Assembly: GCF_024586915.1 (NCBI RefSeq)
Contig: NZ_JANBVS010000001.1
Span: forward strand, 186,001-250,000
Origin: Bradyrhizobium sp. SRS-191
GTDB lineage: Bacteria; Pseudomonadota; Alphaproteobacteria; Rhizobiales; Xanthobacteraceae
Direction: 5' to 3'
Length of the DNA stretch: 64,000 bases
Part shown: positions 36,151 through 44,795 of the stretch, piece by piece
Numbering within the stretch: the stretch's first letter is position 1
How the letters are laid out: each line of letters starts with the position of its first letter
Made by a program: the position numbers and the translations under genes
Notes under the pieces: model-generated
The model's input: the letters and a program-made list of their open reading frames with translations, nothing else
What the model was told of the DNA's origin: nothing
The model's database searches: none

Positions 36151-36741
36151 ATGAGCGCCGAGCAGTCGCCTAAAATCGTGATCGTCGACGAAAGCCCGAT
36201 CCGCGCCGCCATCCTCGAGGAGGGCCTGCGGGAAGCTGGTTTCAGCGGCGTCGTGCATGTCAGTGAGATGCAGGGTCTGCTGGCGCGGATCTACGCCCTG
36301 GACCCGGATGTCATCGTCATCGACCTGGAGAATCCGAGCCGCGACGTGCTCGAGCAGATGTTCCAGGTGAGCAGGGCGGTCCGGCGGCCCATCGCCATGT
36401 TCGTCGACCAGAGCGATGCGGCGTCGATCCAGGCCTCGGTGGAGGCGGGCGTGTCCGCCTATATCGTCGACGGCCTGAAGAAGGAGCGGATCAAGCCGAT
36501 CCTCGACCTCTGCATCTCCCGCTTCAATGCCTTCTCCAAGCTGCAGGACGAGCTGGAGCGCACCAAGTCGGCGCTCGAGGACCGAAAGGTGATCGACCGC
36601 GCGAAGGGCATCCTGATGAAGATGAAGGGCTTCACCGAAGAGGAAGCCTACGTTCTGCTGCGCTCCACGGCGATGCGCGAGAAGAAGAAGATCGGTGAGA
36701 TCGCGCAGTCGATCCTGACCGCCTCGGAGATGCTGAAATGA
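36151..36741 (+). CDS. nasT: NasT-type ANTAR antiterminator response regulator
   Basis: The 196-residue product has a receiver-like domain (IVIVDESPIRAAILEEGLRE at about 9-28, VIVIDLENPSRDVLEQM with the expected Asp) and an ANTAR RNA-binding domain at about 135-190 (KVIDRAKGILMKMKGFTEEE). NasT binds hairpins in leader RNAs of nitrate and nitrite assimilation genes and prevents termination. Its stop overlaps the nasS start (ATGA), the standard sensor-antiterminator pairing. The target is probably the nirA leader 350 bases beyond nasS. Confidence 0.9.
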   Translation: MSAEQSPKIVIVDESPIRAAILEEGLREAGFSGVVHVSEMQGLLARIYALDPDVIVIDLENPSRDVLEQMFQVSRAVRRPIAMFVDQSDAASIQASVEAGVSAYIVDGLKKERIKPILDLCISRFNAFSKLQDELERTKSALEDRKVIDRAKGILMKMKGFTEEEAYVLLRSTAMREKKKIGEIAQSILTASEMLK

Positions 36742-37892
36742 CCGGCCCGCTTCGCATTGGCTTCATTCCGCTGGTCGATGCCGCGGCGCTGATCGTCGCC
36801 GTCGACAAGGGACTCACGTCAGCGGAGGGGCTCGACGTCACGCTGGTGCGCGAGGTCTCCTGGTCCAACGTCCGCGACAAGCTCAACATCGGCTTGTTCG
36901 ACGCGGCGCACCTGCTGGCGCCGGTCGCGATCGCCTCCAGCCTCGGGATCGGCCACGTGAAGGTCCCGATCGTGGCGCCGTTCAGCCTTGGCGTGAACGG
37001 CAACGCGATCACGGTGACGCCGGCGCTGCATGCCGAGCTGATGGCGCACCTGGATGGCGATCGCTTCGACCCGATGGCGACCGCGCTGGCGCTGTCGCGC
37101 GTCGTGGCTGCGCGCCGCAAGGCCGGCGCCGAGCCGCTGACGTTCGGCATGACCTTTCCGTTTTCGACCCACAACTACCAGCTCCGGTTCTGGATGGCTG
37201 CGGGCGGTGTCGATCCCGACGAGGACGTCCGGCTGGTGGTGCTGCCGCCGCCCTATATGGTCGAGAGCATCGCCAATGGTCACGTCGACGCCTTCTGCGT
37301 GGGCGCGCCATGGAATTCGATCGCCGTCGACCTCGGCATCGGCCACATCCTGCACTTCGTTTCCGACGTTCTGGTGCGGGCCGCCGAAAAGGTGCTGGCC
37401 GTCAGGCAGAGCTGGGCGGACAAGCATCCCGACGCGTTGTCCGCCTTGGTGCGGGCGTGCGCCCGCGGCGCCGATTTCATCGAGCAGAACCACGAGGAGG
37501 CGGCACGCATCCTGGCCCAGCCCGACCGGATCGGCGTCGATGCCGAGGTGCTCAAGCGCACGCTGGACGGCCGGCTGAAGATCTCGCCGGACGGTACCTT
37601 CCGCGAAAGCCCCCGCTATCTGCTGGTTGGACGCGAGGAGGCGGGGCGGCCGGAGAAGATCCAGGCTGCATGGCTGTACGCCCAGATGGTCCGCTGGGGG
37701 CAGACGCCGCTCAGCAGCGAGGCCTTGAGCACAGCGATGGGCGTGTTCCGGCCGGATATCTATGACGCCGCGCTTGGCACCCAGGCGCAGGCCCCGGACG
37801 CCGCGATTGGGGCATTCGCCGGCCCGCCTTTCGCGGCGGACGACGTCCTGGGCCATCTGAAGGCCTTCAAGATCGGCCGCTGGACGGCCTGA
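36738..37892 (+). CDS. nasS: NasS-type nitrate/nitrite-sensing protein
   Basis: The 384-residue product belongs to the NrtA/CmpA substrate-binding fold but has no signal peptide (it begins MTGPLRIGFIPLVDAAALIV). This is the mark of NasS, the cytoplasmic sensor that holds NasT until nitrate or nitrite binds. Family motifs include KLNIGLFDAAHLLAPVAIAS, FSTHNYQLRFWMAAGG and HVDAFCVGAPWNSIAVD. In Bradyrhizobium diazoefficiens, NasST is known to control nitrate assimilation and nosZ. Start overlaps the nasT stop by four bases. Confidence 0.9.
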   Translation: MTGPLRIGFIPLVDAAALIVAVDKGLTSAEGLDVTLVREVSWSNVRDKLNIGLFDAAHLLAPVAIASSLGIGHVKVPIVAPFSLGVNGNAITVTPALHAELMAHLDGDRFDPMATALALSRVVAARRKAGAEPLTFGMTFPFSTHNYQLRFWMAAGGVDPDEDVRLVVLPPPYMVESIANGHVDAFCVGAPWNSIAVDLGIGHILHFVSDVLVRAAEKVLAVRQSWADKHPDALSALVRACARGADFIEQNHEEAARILAQPDRIGVDAEVLKRTLDGRLKISPDGTFRESPRYLLVGREEAGRPEKIQAAWLYAQMVRWGQTPLSSEALSTAMGVFRPDIYDAALGTQAQAPDAAIGAFAGPPFAADDVLGHLKAFKIGRWTA

Positions 37893-38038
37893 TCTCCTTC
37901 CGAACAGAAATCAGGCAGCGCTCGCCGTCGACCAAAATTTGGGCGGAGTGCTCGCATTTCAGGGCTTGAGGCCGCGATCGCGGGTTCGACGATTCGGTTA
38001 GCGCTCTGAATTCCCTCATATTTCCTGTTTCTCGCGGC

Positions 38039-38054
38039 TGGCACGCAACTTGAA
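38039..38054 (+). promoter_or_regulatory. Candidate sigma-54 (-24/-12) promoter
   Basis: TGGCACGCAACTTGAA matches TGGCACG-N4-TTGCA except for one base at the -12 element (A for C). A sigma-54 promoter is expected for NtrC-controlled nitrogen assimilation genes. The mismatch falls in the important GC dinucleotide, which lowers confidence. Confidence 0.5.
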
Positions 38055-38063
38055 TATTGCAGT

Positions 38064-38135
38064 GCAGTCAGCCGCCGCAGATGCCGCTGGCTGCAATCCG
38101 TGTCGGATTTCCGCAGCAACGAAGCTGGTCGGATC
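38064..38135 (+). promoter_or_regulatory. Tandem RNA hairpins, candidate NasT/ANTAR target
   Basis: The first hairpin pairs GCAGTCAGCCGC with GCCGCTGGCTGC (one C-C mismatch, one wobble) around a 7-base loop. The second has CAGC / GCTG around the hexaloop AACGAA, with outer CCG / CGG and GAT / ATC pairs. ANTAR targets are known as paired hairpins with hexaloops having A at position 1 and G at position 4; the second loop fits exactly, the first does not in this fold. Confidence 0.4.
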
Positions 38136-38236
38136 GCTCTCCTGAACGACGCCAACGCTGGCCGTTCGGACGACGCGATCTTCATTCCATCCCCCGAACG
38201 CCAATCGCCGTGGCCGCTGGAGCTTCGTCCGCCATC

Positions 38237-40027
38237 ATGAAAATCGAACAATTGTCTGTCGACTTCAACGACGAGCAGAAGCGCTATCTCGAGGGGCTGG
38301 CCGCCGGCCTCAAGGTGACCCTCGCCGGCCGCAGCCCGGCTGCGGCCTCCGCAGCAGCCGAGCCGACCGGGCCTGACGCCATCCATGTCAAGGCGCAGGA
38401 CAAGGTCCTCGCTTCCGGCCGCAAGCTGGCCGACCAGGAGAAGATCAAGCGCGAGCTGCATCCGTTCGATGCCTACGATCGGCTGAAGCAGCAGGCCGGC
38501 AGCAATGCCGCGCCGTCGGCCGCCGACAATTTCCGCTGGCGCTATTACGGCCTGTTTCACGTTGCGCCGGCGCAGGACTCCTACATGTGCCGGTTGCGCA
38601 TTCCCAACGGCATCATGAAGCATTGGCAGTTGACCGGCCTTGCCGATCTCGCCGATCAGCTCTGCGGTCCGTACAGCCATGTCACGACGCGCGCCAATCT
38701 GCAGCTGCGCGAAATCCCGCCCAAGCACGCGGTGATGCTGCTCGAAGGCCTCTCCGATCTCGGCCTCACCGCGCGCGGCTCCGGCGCCGACAACATCCGC
38801 AACGTCACGGGCACGCCGACCGCCGGCATCGATCCGCAGGAACTGTTGGATACGCGACCTTTTGCGCGCGAGTGGCACTTCCACATCCTCAACGACCGCT
38901 CGCTGTACGGCCTGCCGCGCAAGTTCAACGTCGCCTTCGACGGCGCCGGCCGCATCGCCGCGCTGGAGGACACCAACGACATCGCGTTCTCCGCCGTCGA
39001 GGTGAAGGAGGGGTTCGGCGTGGCGCCGGGCGTGTGGTTCAGGCTCGGCCTCGGCGGCATCACCGGCCACAAGGATTTCGCCAAGCCGACCGGGATCATC
39101 GTCGAGCCGGAGCGCGCCACCGAGGTGGCTGACGCGATCGTGCGGCTTTTCATCGAGACCGGCGATCGTACCAATCGCCTGAAGGCGCGGCTCAAATACG
39201 TGCTCGACAGCATGGGGCATGACAAGTTCATGCAAGCCGTCGAGGAACGGCTCGGCCGCAAGCTCGCACGCGTGCCGGATGAGGCGCTGAAGCCGCGGCC
39301 CGAGGCGGATCGCATGGCCCATATCGGCGTGCACAAGCAGAAACAGCAGGGGCTGAACTGGATCGGCGTCGTGCTGCCGCTCGGCAAGCTCACCACCGAT
39401 CAGATGCGGTCGCTCGCGAAGATCACAGCCGATCTCGGCGACGGTGAGATCCGGCTGACCGTGTGGCAGAACCTGCTGATATCTGGCGTGCGCGACGAGA
39501 ACGTTGCTCTGGTCTGCGCCGCAATCGAGCAGATCGGGCTTTCCACGCAAGCCTCTCACATCCGCGCCGGGCTGATCGCATGCACCGGCAATGCCGGCTG
39601 CAAGTTCGCGGCAGCGAATACCAAGAAGCACGCGGCTGAGATCGCCGATTGGTGCGAGAGCAGGGTGGATATCGATAGCCCGCTGAACATCCATCTCACC
39701 GGCTGCCATCACTCCTGCGCCCAGCACTACATCAGCGACATCGGCATGATCGCGGCCAAGGTGCCGGTCGGCGACAGCGATGAGACGGTCGAGGGCTATC
39801 ATCTGTTCGCCGGCGGCGGCTTCGGCCCGCAGGCGGATATCGGCCGCGAGGTGTATCGCGACCTGAAGGCTGCGGACGCGCCCGGCACCGTCGAGAAGCT
39901 GCTCAAGGCTTATCTCGCCCATCGCGCCTCTCCCGATGAGCCGTTCCTGTCCTTTGCCCGCAGGCACGATGGCGACACGCTACGCCAGCTCGCCGAAGCC
40001 CAGAATTCGTCCGAGGTATCAGCATGA
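38237..40027 (+). CDS. nirA: Assimilatory siroheme nitrite (or sulfite) reductase, NirA type
   Basis: The 596-residue product is a siroheme/[4Fe-4S] enzyme reducing nitrite to ammonia, or sulfite to sulfide, by six electrons. Two ferredoxin-like half domains and two catalytic domains are present, with SHVTTRANLQLREI and GADNIRNVTGTP in the first half, and the cluster-siroheme ligands in ACTGNAGCKFAA (C-x5-C) and LTGCHHSCAQHY (C-x3-C) near residues 453-500. The nitrite assignment rests mainly on nasTS next door. The ATG at 38237 is chosen; the upstream extension would run through the leader hairpins. Its stop overlaps the next start by four bases. Confidence 0.85.
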   Translation: MKIEQLSVDFNDEQKRYLEGLAAGLKVTLAGRSPAAASAAAEPTGPDAIHVKAQDKVLASGRKLADQEKIKRELHPFDAYDRLKQQAGSNAAPSAADNFRWRYYGLFHVAPAQDSYMCRLRIPNGIMKHWQLTGLADLADQLCGPYSHVTTRANLQLREIPPKHAVMLLEGLSDLGLTARGSGADNIRNVTGTPTAGIDPQELLDTRPFAREWHFHILNDRSLYGLPRKFNVAFDGAGRIAALEDTNDIAFSAVEVKEGFGVAPGVWFRLGLGGITGHKDFAKPTGIIVEPERATEVADAIVRLFIETGDRTNRLKARLKYVLDSMGHDKFMQAVEERLGRKLARVPDEALKPRPEADRMAHIGVHKQKQQGLNWIGVVLPLGKLTTDQMRSLAKITADLGDGEIRLTVWQNLLISGVRDENVALVCAAIEQIGLSTQASHIRAGLIACTGNAGCKFAAANTKKHAAEIADWCESRVDIDSPLNIHLTGCHHSCAQHYISDIGMIAAKVPVGDSDETVEGYHLFAGGGFGPQADIGREVYRDLKAADAPGTVEKLLKAYLAHRASPDEPFLSFARRHDGDTLRQLAEAQNSSEVSA

Positions 40028-41628
40028 ACCAGATCACGCCCATGCCGAAGATCGAGATCATTCCAGCTTCCGCCCCCTTCTCCGAGGCGCAGCGCTCCTG
40101 GCTCAACGGCTTTCTCGCCGGCGCGCTCGGCCTCGACGGGTCGACGCCGTTGTCGCCGGCGCAGAACGGGGCCGTGCTTGCAGCCCCGGGCGATAGCGAT
40201 GACGGCGAGGCTCCGTGGCACGACCAGACCATGCCGATCGCCGATCGCATGAAGCTCGCCGAGGGCCGCCCGTTGCGCCGGCGCATGATGGCGGCGATGG
40301 CGCAGCAGGACTGCGGCCAGTGCGGCTACAATTGCAGCGACTATTCGGACGCACTTGCCGATCGCAGCGAGGCGCGACTGAACCTGTGCGTCCCGGGCGG
40401 CAAGGAAACCGCGCGGATGCTCAAGGCGCTGTACGAGGAGATCGATAAGGCGCCTGCGGCCGCCAAGCCTCCCGCCGCGGTCACGCCTGCTGCCGTCTCC
40501 GTCGTCGTCAGCGAGCCCGGCCGCTCGCGCGACAATCCCGTCGAGGCGACCTTCCTGTCGCGGCGGTTACTCAACAAGCCCGGCTCGGAGAAGGAGACCT
40601 GGCACATCGAGTTCGATCTGGCAGAGGCCGGGCTCGACTACGTGGTCGGCGATTCCTTCGGCATCTTCGCCAAGAACGATCTCGGCCTGGTCGACCAGAT
40701 CATCGCGCTGATCGGCGCGTCGCACATGACCGAGGTCAACGGCAAGCCGTTGCGGCAGTGCCTGCTCGAGGACGTCTCGCTTTCGCCGGCGCCGGACTCG
40801 CTGTTCGAGCTGATCTCCTTCATCACCGGCGGTGCCACCCGCGAGAAGGCGCGGCGGCTCGCGCAGGGCGAGGATCCCGATGGTGATGCGGCCACGCTCG
40901 ACGTCATGGCGGTTCTGCAGAAGTTTTCCGGCGTTCGGCCGCATCCGGAAGCGTTCGTCGAGGCGCTGGAGCCGTTGCAGCCGCGGCTCTACTCGATCTC
41001 TTCGTCACACAATGCGACGCCGGGAAAACTTTCGCTCACCGTCGACTGCGTTCGTTACGTCGTCGGCAAGCGCAAGCGCCTCGGCCTCGCCTCGACGTTC
41101 CTCGCCGAGCGCATCAATCCCGGCGACAAGCTCCGCGTCTACGTGCAGAAGGCGCACGGCTTTGCGCTGCCCGCCGATCCGAAGACGCCGATCATCATGG
41201 TCGGCCCGGGCACCGGCATCGCGCCGTTCCGCGCCTTCCTGCATGATCGCAGGGCGACCGGTGCGCCTGGGAAGAACTGGCTGTTCTTCGGCCATCAGCG
41301 CAGCGACTGCGACTTCTTCTACGCCGACGAACTCAACGCGATGAAGACCGCGGGCCTCCTCACGCGGCTGTCGCTGGCGTGGTCGCGCGACGGCGACAAG
41401 AAGTTCTACGTCCAGGACCGCATGCGCGAGGTCGGTCGCGAGGTCTGGACCTGGCTCGCCGGCGGCGCGCATCTCTACATCTGCGGCGATGCCAAGCGCA
41501 TGGCCAAGGACGTCGAGCGCGCGCTCGTCGACATCGTCGCCCAGTTCGGGGCCCGCTCCACCGACGAGGCCGTCAGCTTCGTCGCGGACCTCAAGAAGAA
41601 AGGCCGGTTCCAGCTCGACGTTTATTAA
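40024..41628 (+). CDS. CysJ-like FAD/NADPH reductase with N-terminal 4Fe-4S domain, probable electron donor to NirA
   Basis: The 534-residue product has an N-terminal segment with DCGQCGYNCSDYSDALA and LNLCVPGG (about 98-130), the Cys pattern of a putative [4Fe-4S] domain (PF04060-like). From about 170 it resembles the FAD and NADPH domains of sulfite reductase alpha subunit CysJ: RLYSISSS for FAD binding, VGPGTGIAPFRAFLHDR for NADPH, and the terminal FQLDVY. The flavodoxin domain of CysJ is missing, so the Fe-S domain probably replaces FMN as the electron outlet. The ATGA overlap with nirA says the two act together. Confidence 0.85.
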   Translation: MNQITPMPKIEIIPASAPFSEAQRSWLNGFLAGALGLDGSTPLSPAQNGAVLAAPGDSDDGEAPWHDQTMPIADRMKLAEGRPLRRRMMAAMAQQDCGQCGYNCSDYSDALADRSEARLNLCVPGGKETARMLKALYEEIDKAPAAAKPPAAVTPAAVSVVVSEPGRSRDNPVEATFLSRRLLNKPGSEKETWHIEFDLAEAGLDYVVGDSFGIFAKNDLGLVDQIIALIGASHMTEVNGKPLRQCLLEDVSLSPAPDSLFELISFITGGATREKARRLAQGEDPDGDAATLDVMAVLQKFSGVRPHPEAFVEALEPLQPRLYSISSSHNATPGKLSLTVDCVRYVVGKRKRLGLASTFLAERINPGDKLRVYVQKAHGFALPADPKTPIIMVGPGTGIAPFRAFLHDRRATGAPGKNWLFFGHQRSDCDFFYADELNAMKTAGLLTRLSLAWSRDGDKKFYVQDRMREVGREVWTWLAGGAHLYICGDAKRMAKDVERALVDIVAQFGARSTDEAVSFVADLKKKGRFQLDVY

Positions 41629-41644
41629 CCAGTCGAAATGGGAT

Positions 41645-41700
41645 GGAACCCCGCGGATAAAATTCTCGGCTGGCACATCGGCTGAGAATTTTATGGTTCC
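41645..41700. repeat. 56-base inverted repeat after the nitrite reductase operon
   Basis: GGAACC...ATAAAATTCTC and GAGAATTTTAT-GGTTCC are perfect inverted arms (6 + 11 bases) around a 16-base loop, with a 6-base CCGCGG bulge on the left arm. It lies 17 bases after the reductase stop. The AT-rich arm contrasts with the region. It could act as a transcript end or stabiliser; there is no classic T run. Confidence 0.6.
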
Positions 41701-41800
41701 AAGCGGACCCGAAACAGGGGGCTTGTCGTTATTTGCCCGGTTGCCTTGCATCGGCCGTCGAGAACGCTTTTCTCATGGCCGGAACTTCAGGAGACCGGCC

Positions 41801-41950
41801 ATGCAGACCATTGCGACGACCCTGCGCCAGATGCCTCAGGCCCGCGCCATGCGCGAGCGGAGCACCACGGCGGCGCTGGTCGCGTTCTACGGGGCTGTGG
41901 CGCTGATCGCTGCGATCACGCTGGGCATGCCTTTCACCCATCCGTTCTGA
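41801..41950 (+). CDS. 49-residue single-helix membrane protein
   Basis: The product begins MQTIATTLRQMPQARAMRER, with a basic amphipathic start, then has one hydrophobic helix (TAALVAFYGAVALIAAITLG) and ends MPFTHPF. The ATG at 41801 has AGGAGA seven bases upstream. GC3 is high as in real genes. No family is recognised. It is convergent with pxpA, 11 bases away, and 172 bases after the nitrite-reductase operon, so it probably has its own transcript. Confidence 0.6.
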   Translation: MQTIATTLRQMPQARAMRERSTTAALVAFYGAVALIAAITLGMPFTHPF

Positions 41951-41961
41951 TCGAGTTCCTG

Positions 41962-42735
41962 TCATACCGCCGTTTTGAACGGCGCCACCTTGATGCCGGC
42001 CGCGTCGAGCGCCCTGCGCACCTCGCGGGCGATCTCGACGGCGCCAGCGGTGTCGCCGTGAATGCAGACGGTGTCGGTGCGCATCTTCATCGCCTTGCCC
42101 GTGACAGAGACCACCGCGCCGTCCTGCACCATGCGCACGACGCGGTCGGCGATCACCTTGGGATCATGCAGCACCGCCCCGGGCTTGCTGCGCGAGACCA
42201 AGAGGCCGTTGTCGTCATAGGCGCGGTCGGCGAACACCTCATGCGCCATCGAGAGATTCGCCTTCTCGCCGGCTGTCACCAGCTTCGAGTTCGCCAGCAC
42301 GACGAAGATGAGGCTGGGATCGACGGCCTTGATCGCCTTGGCGATCGCGTTCGCCGTCATGTCGTCCTCGCAGGCGACGTTGGAGAGCGCGCCGTGCGCC
42401 TTCACATGCGTGACCTTGTGGCCGGCCGCGGTGGCGATCGCCTGCAGCGCGCCGATCTGATAGGCGACGAGATTCTCGATCTCCGATGATTTCAGTCCCG
42501 GCACCGGACGTCGGCCAAAACCGTGCAGGTCGCGATAGCCGGGATGCGCGCCGACGCTGACGCCCTTGGCTTTCGCCATCTCGACCGTCCGGCGCATGAT
42601 ATCGGCATCGCCGGCATGGAAGCCGCAGGCGACGTTGACTGACGTCGCGAGCTCGATCATTGCGGCGTCATTGCCCATCTCCCACGGGCCGAAGCTTTCT
42701 CCGAGGTCGCAGTTCAGGTCGACGGTGCTGGTCAT
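41962..42735 (-). CDS. pxpA: 5-oxoprolinase subunit A (LamB/YcsF family)
   Basis: PxpA acts with PxpB and PxpC in ATP-dependent opening of 5-oxoproline to glutamate, clearing a damage product of glutamine. The 257 residues show the family start [48 protein letters not shown], and [10 protein letters not shown]. The ATG at 42735 is immediately before the first strand. It is the last gene of the pxpB-pxpC-pxpA run, 50 bases after pxpC. Confidence 0.94.
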   Translation of the reverse strand: MTSTVDLNCDLGESFGPWEMGNDAAMIELATSVNVACGFHAGDADIMRRTVEMAKAKGVSVGAHPGYRDLHGFGRRPVPGLKSSEIENLVAYQIGALQAIATAAGHKVTHVKAHGALSNVACEDDMTANAIAKAIKAVDPSLIFVVLANSKLVTAGEKANLSMAHEVFADRAYDDNGLLVSRSKPGAVLHDPKVIADRVVRMVQDGAVVSVTGKAMKMRTDTVCIHGDTAGAVEIAREVRRALDAAGIKVAPFKTAV

Positions 42736-42785
42736 GTCAGGGCTCCGCGCGTTGTTGGTCGGAAGCAGCGTTAGAGGCGATCGGG

Positions 42786-43820
42786 TTAATCGGGCGTCAC
42801 TCCGGGCCAGGTGGTGACATCGGTTGCGCTGACGGCATGGCCGGCCACATTGGCCGTGAACAGCGCATCCACGTTGAAGTCGCTGCTCGTCAGCTCGGTG
42901 ACGCGGTGGGGGAGGCTGCGCAGCAGGTCCTTGTAGCGGCGCAGCTCGGCCTGGGCCTCGGCCATGCTCACCGCCTTGAACCGGAACGGCGTGCCGGCCG
43001 GCGTCTGCGCCAGCCGGCCGTAATCGGCCGTGATGACGGTCGCGATCTTCGGATAGCCGCCGCTGGTGCCGCGGTCCGACATCAAGACGATTGGTGAGCC
43101 GTTGCCCGGCACCTGGATGCTGCCCTCCACGGTGCCGTCGGAGACGATGTTGTGGCCGTGCAAATGGCGGATCACGGGGCCTTCGAGGCGATAGCCCATG
43201 CGGTCGCTGGTCGCCGACACGGCCCAATCACTGCCGAGGAACAGCGCCTTCATCTCGTCGCTGAACTCATCGTCCTGCGGACCCATCACAACCCGGATCG
43301 CGCCACTCGCCTTGGGCAGCTCGAGTCGCAGCTCCGGCGCTTGGCTGGCAGGTGCGACCTTGAACACGTCTCCCGACTGGAGCGGGCGCGGGTAGGGGCT
43401 GCCCAATCCGGCCCGCGCATTGACGGAGAGACTGTCGAACATCGGCTCGCCGGAGATGCCGCCCTCGATGGCGAGGTAGCTGAACGAGCCACCGCGTGCA
43501 AAGCCGAGCGTGAGCTTCTCGCCCTCGTTCAGTGTCACCGACGTATTCATCTCGATCTGGCGCTTGGCGATGTCAGCGGGCCGCGGCGCGCCCGCTAACG
43601 CGACGCGCACCGGGCCGTCCTTCGCCATAAAGGTCGCACCGAACGGGCCGATCTCGATCGCGGCTGCCATCAGCTCATTGCCGACGAGACTGTTCGCCGC
43701 TGCGAGCGACAGCTTGTCCATCGCGCCCGATGGCGTCAGCCCGTAGCGCTGCGCACCGAAGCGGCCGCCGTCCTGGACGGAGCTTGCCGGGCCGATTTGT
43801 GAAACGACGAGCGTAGTCAT
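42786..43820 (-). CDS. pxpC: 5-oxoprolinase subunit C (biotin-dependent carboxyltransferase-like, KipA family)
   Basis: The 344-residue product is the AHS2/KipA domain. It has [20 protein letters not shown] near the start, [17 protein letters not shown], the later [20 protein letters not shown], and [20 protein letters not shown] near the end. Together with PxpB it forms the transferase part of the 5-oxoprolinase complex. Start overlaps the pxpB stop by four bases, so translation is coupled. Confidence 0.92.
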   Translation of the reverse strand: MTTLVVSQIGPASSVQDGGRFGAQRYGLTPSGAMDKLSLAAANSLVGNELMAAAIEIGPFGATFMAKDGPVRVALAGAPRPADIAKRQIEMNTSVTLNEGEKLTLGFARGGSFSYLAIEGGISGEPMFDSLSVNARAGLGSPYPRPLQSGDVFKVAPASQAPELRLELPKASGAIRVVMGPQDDEFSDEMKALFLGSDWAVSATSDRMGYRLEGPVIRHLHGHNIVSDGTVEGSIQVPGNGSPIVLMSDRGTSGGYPKIATVITADYGRLAQTPAGTPFRFKAVSMAEAQAELRRYKDLLRSLPHRVTELTSSDFNVDALFTANVAGHAVSATDVTTWPGVTPD

Positions 43821-44548
43821 GCGGCGATCCGCTCGGCGATGAGCTCACCAGCTTCGGCGGCGCGTTCCTGCTCGGCAAACGTCTTCTCATCGACGGCGAT
43901 GAAGCTCACCTCATCGCCGGGCTCGAGCAGAAAAGTCGGCGTGCGATGCAGCTGGAAGGTCCGCATCGCGGTGCGGCCGAGCAGGTGCCAGCCGCACGGA
44001 CCTGCCAGGCACTGGATGCCGGTCTGGATGCCGCCGATCGCGATGATGCCGGCCGGCGTGGCCAGCCGCGGATTCTGCCGGCGGGACATCTGCAAGCGTG
44101 GATCGAGACCCGAGAGATAGGACCAGCCCGGCGTGAATCCGATCATCGCGACGCGATAGGTGCCGGCGACGTGACGAGCGACCACTTCATCCGGCGTGAG
44201 GTTCAGCGCCTTGGCAACGTCCTCGAGGTCGATGCCATTCTCGCCGCCATAGCACACCGGCACCCGCCAGCGCCTGATGTCGGTCTCCGGGGCGAGCGAG
44301 CCGGCCGACAACGCGAGCAGCTGACTGCTGAGCGCGGCATGGTCGATGACGCCGGGATCATAGTGCACCAGCAGCGAGCGATAGGTCGGCACGGTCTCGG
44401 TGATCCCCGTGATGCCGGCCGCAGCCAGCGCGTGATCGAGCGCGAGCACGCGCCGGTTCGCGGTCTCGTCGATGGTCCGGCTGAACTCGACGGTGACGGC
44501 GCTGTCGCCGCTGGGCAGCAGGCGAGGGGGTGGAAGAGGATCGGCCAT
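43817..44548 (-). CDS. pxpB: 5-oxoprolinase subunit B (KipI/AHS1 family)
   Basis: The 243-residue product is the AHS1/KipI domain, with GDSAVTVEFSRTIDETANRR near the N-terminus, the central RWRVPVCYGGENGIDLEDVA, and GFTPGWSYLSGLDPRLQMSR plus GIQTGIQCLAGPCGWHLLGR, which are strongly conserved in the family. It leads the three-gene run pxpB-pxpC-pxpA. The ATG at 44548 faces the RraA gene across 247 bases with an AT-rich promoter-like centre. Confidence 0.92.
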   Translation of the reverse strand: MADPLPPPRLLPSGDSAVTVEFSRTIDETANRRVLALDHALAAAGITGITETVPTYRSLLVHYDPGVIDHAALSSQLLALSAGSLAPETDIRRWRVPVCYGGENGIDLEDVAKALNLTPDEVVARHVAGTYRVAMIGFTPGWSYLSGLDPRLQMSRRQNPRLATPAGIIAIGGIQTGIQCLAGPCGWHLLGRTAMRTFQLHRTPTFLLEPGDEVSFIAVDEKTFAEQERAAEAGELIAERIAA

Positions 44549-44661
44549 GAGTCCGAAATGATCCGCGTTCGTGATCCCTCATCTAGCTGGTTTCGGTGGC
44601 GAGTGGAATTGGGTCAAAGGCAAAAAGTCTCGAAAATTCAATAAATTAATCGGATGCCCTG

Positions 44662-44680
44662 CGATAAGGATCCTTTATCG
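44662..44680. promoter_or_regulatory. Interrupted palindrome in the pxpB/rraA-like divergent region
   Basis: CGATAA and TTATCG flank seven bases in a 19-base dyad, close to an AT-rich stretch (44632-44650) that could supply a -10 element. It is a candidate operator for one or both divergent operons. Confidence 0.3.
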
Positions 44681-44795
44681 GGCCGCTGCAGGCCCCCATG
44701 CGCTGGACGCACCGTGCATGCTCTTGACGCAGCGTTCGTCGCTCGCAAGATGCGCCTGCTTTTTCCGCCAGCCTGTTTGGAGCGCCAGTCTCACA

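Larger units (their letters stand above)
37893..38236 (+). other. Promoter and long RNA leader of the nitrite reductase operon
   Basis: This 344-base stretch has no supported ORF. It holds a near-consensus sigma-54 promoter at 38039-38054 and, in the predicted transcript, two hairpins at 38064-38094 and 38106-38135. A further weak stem follows at about 38145-38175 (GAACG / CGTTC with GCCA / TGGC inside). A 170-base leader directly downstream of nasTS fits NasT antitermination, though no stem with a strong T run is visible. Confidence 0.5.

Noticed and set aside
37760..39967. Minus-strand open frame opposite the nirA leader and nirA
   Set aside because: No domain, antisense to a well-supported siroheme reductase, and it would cross the leader hairpins.
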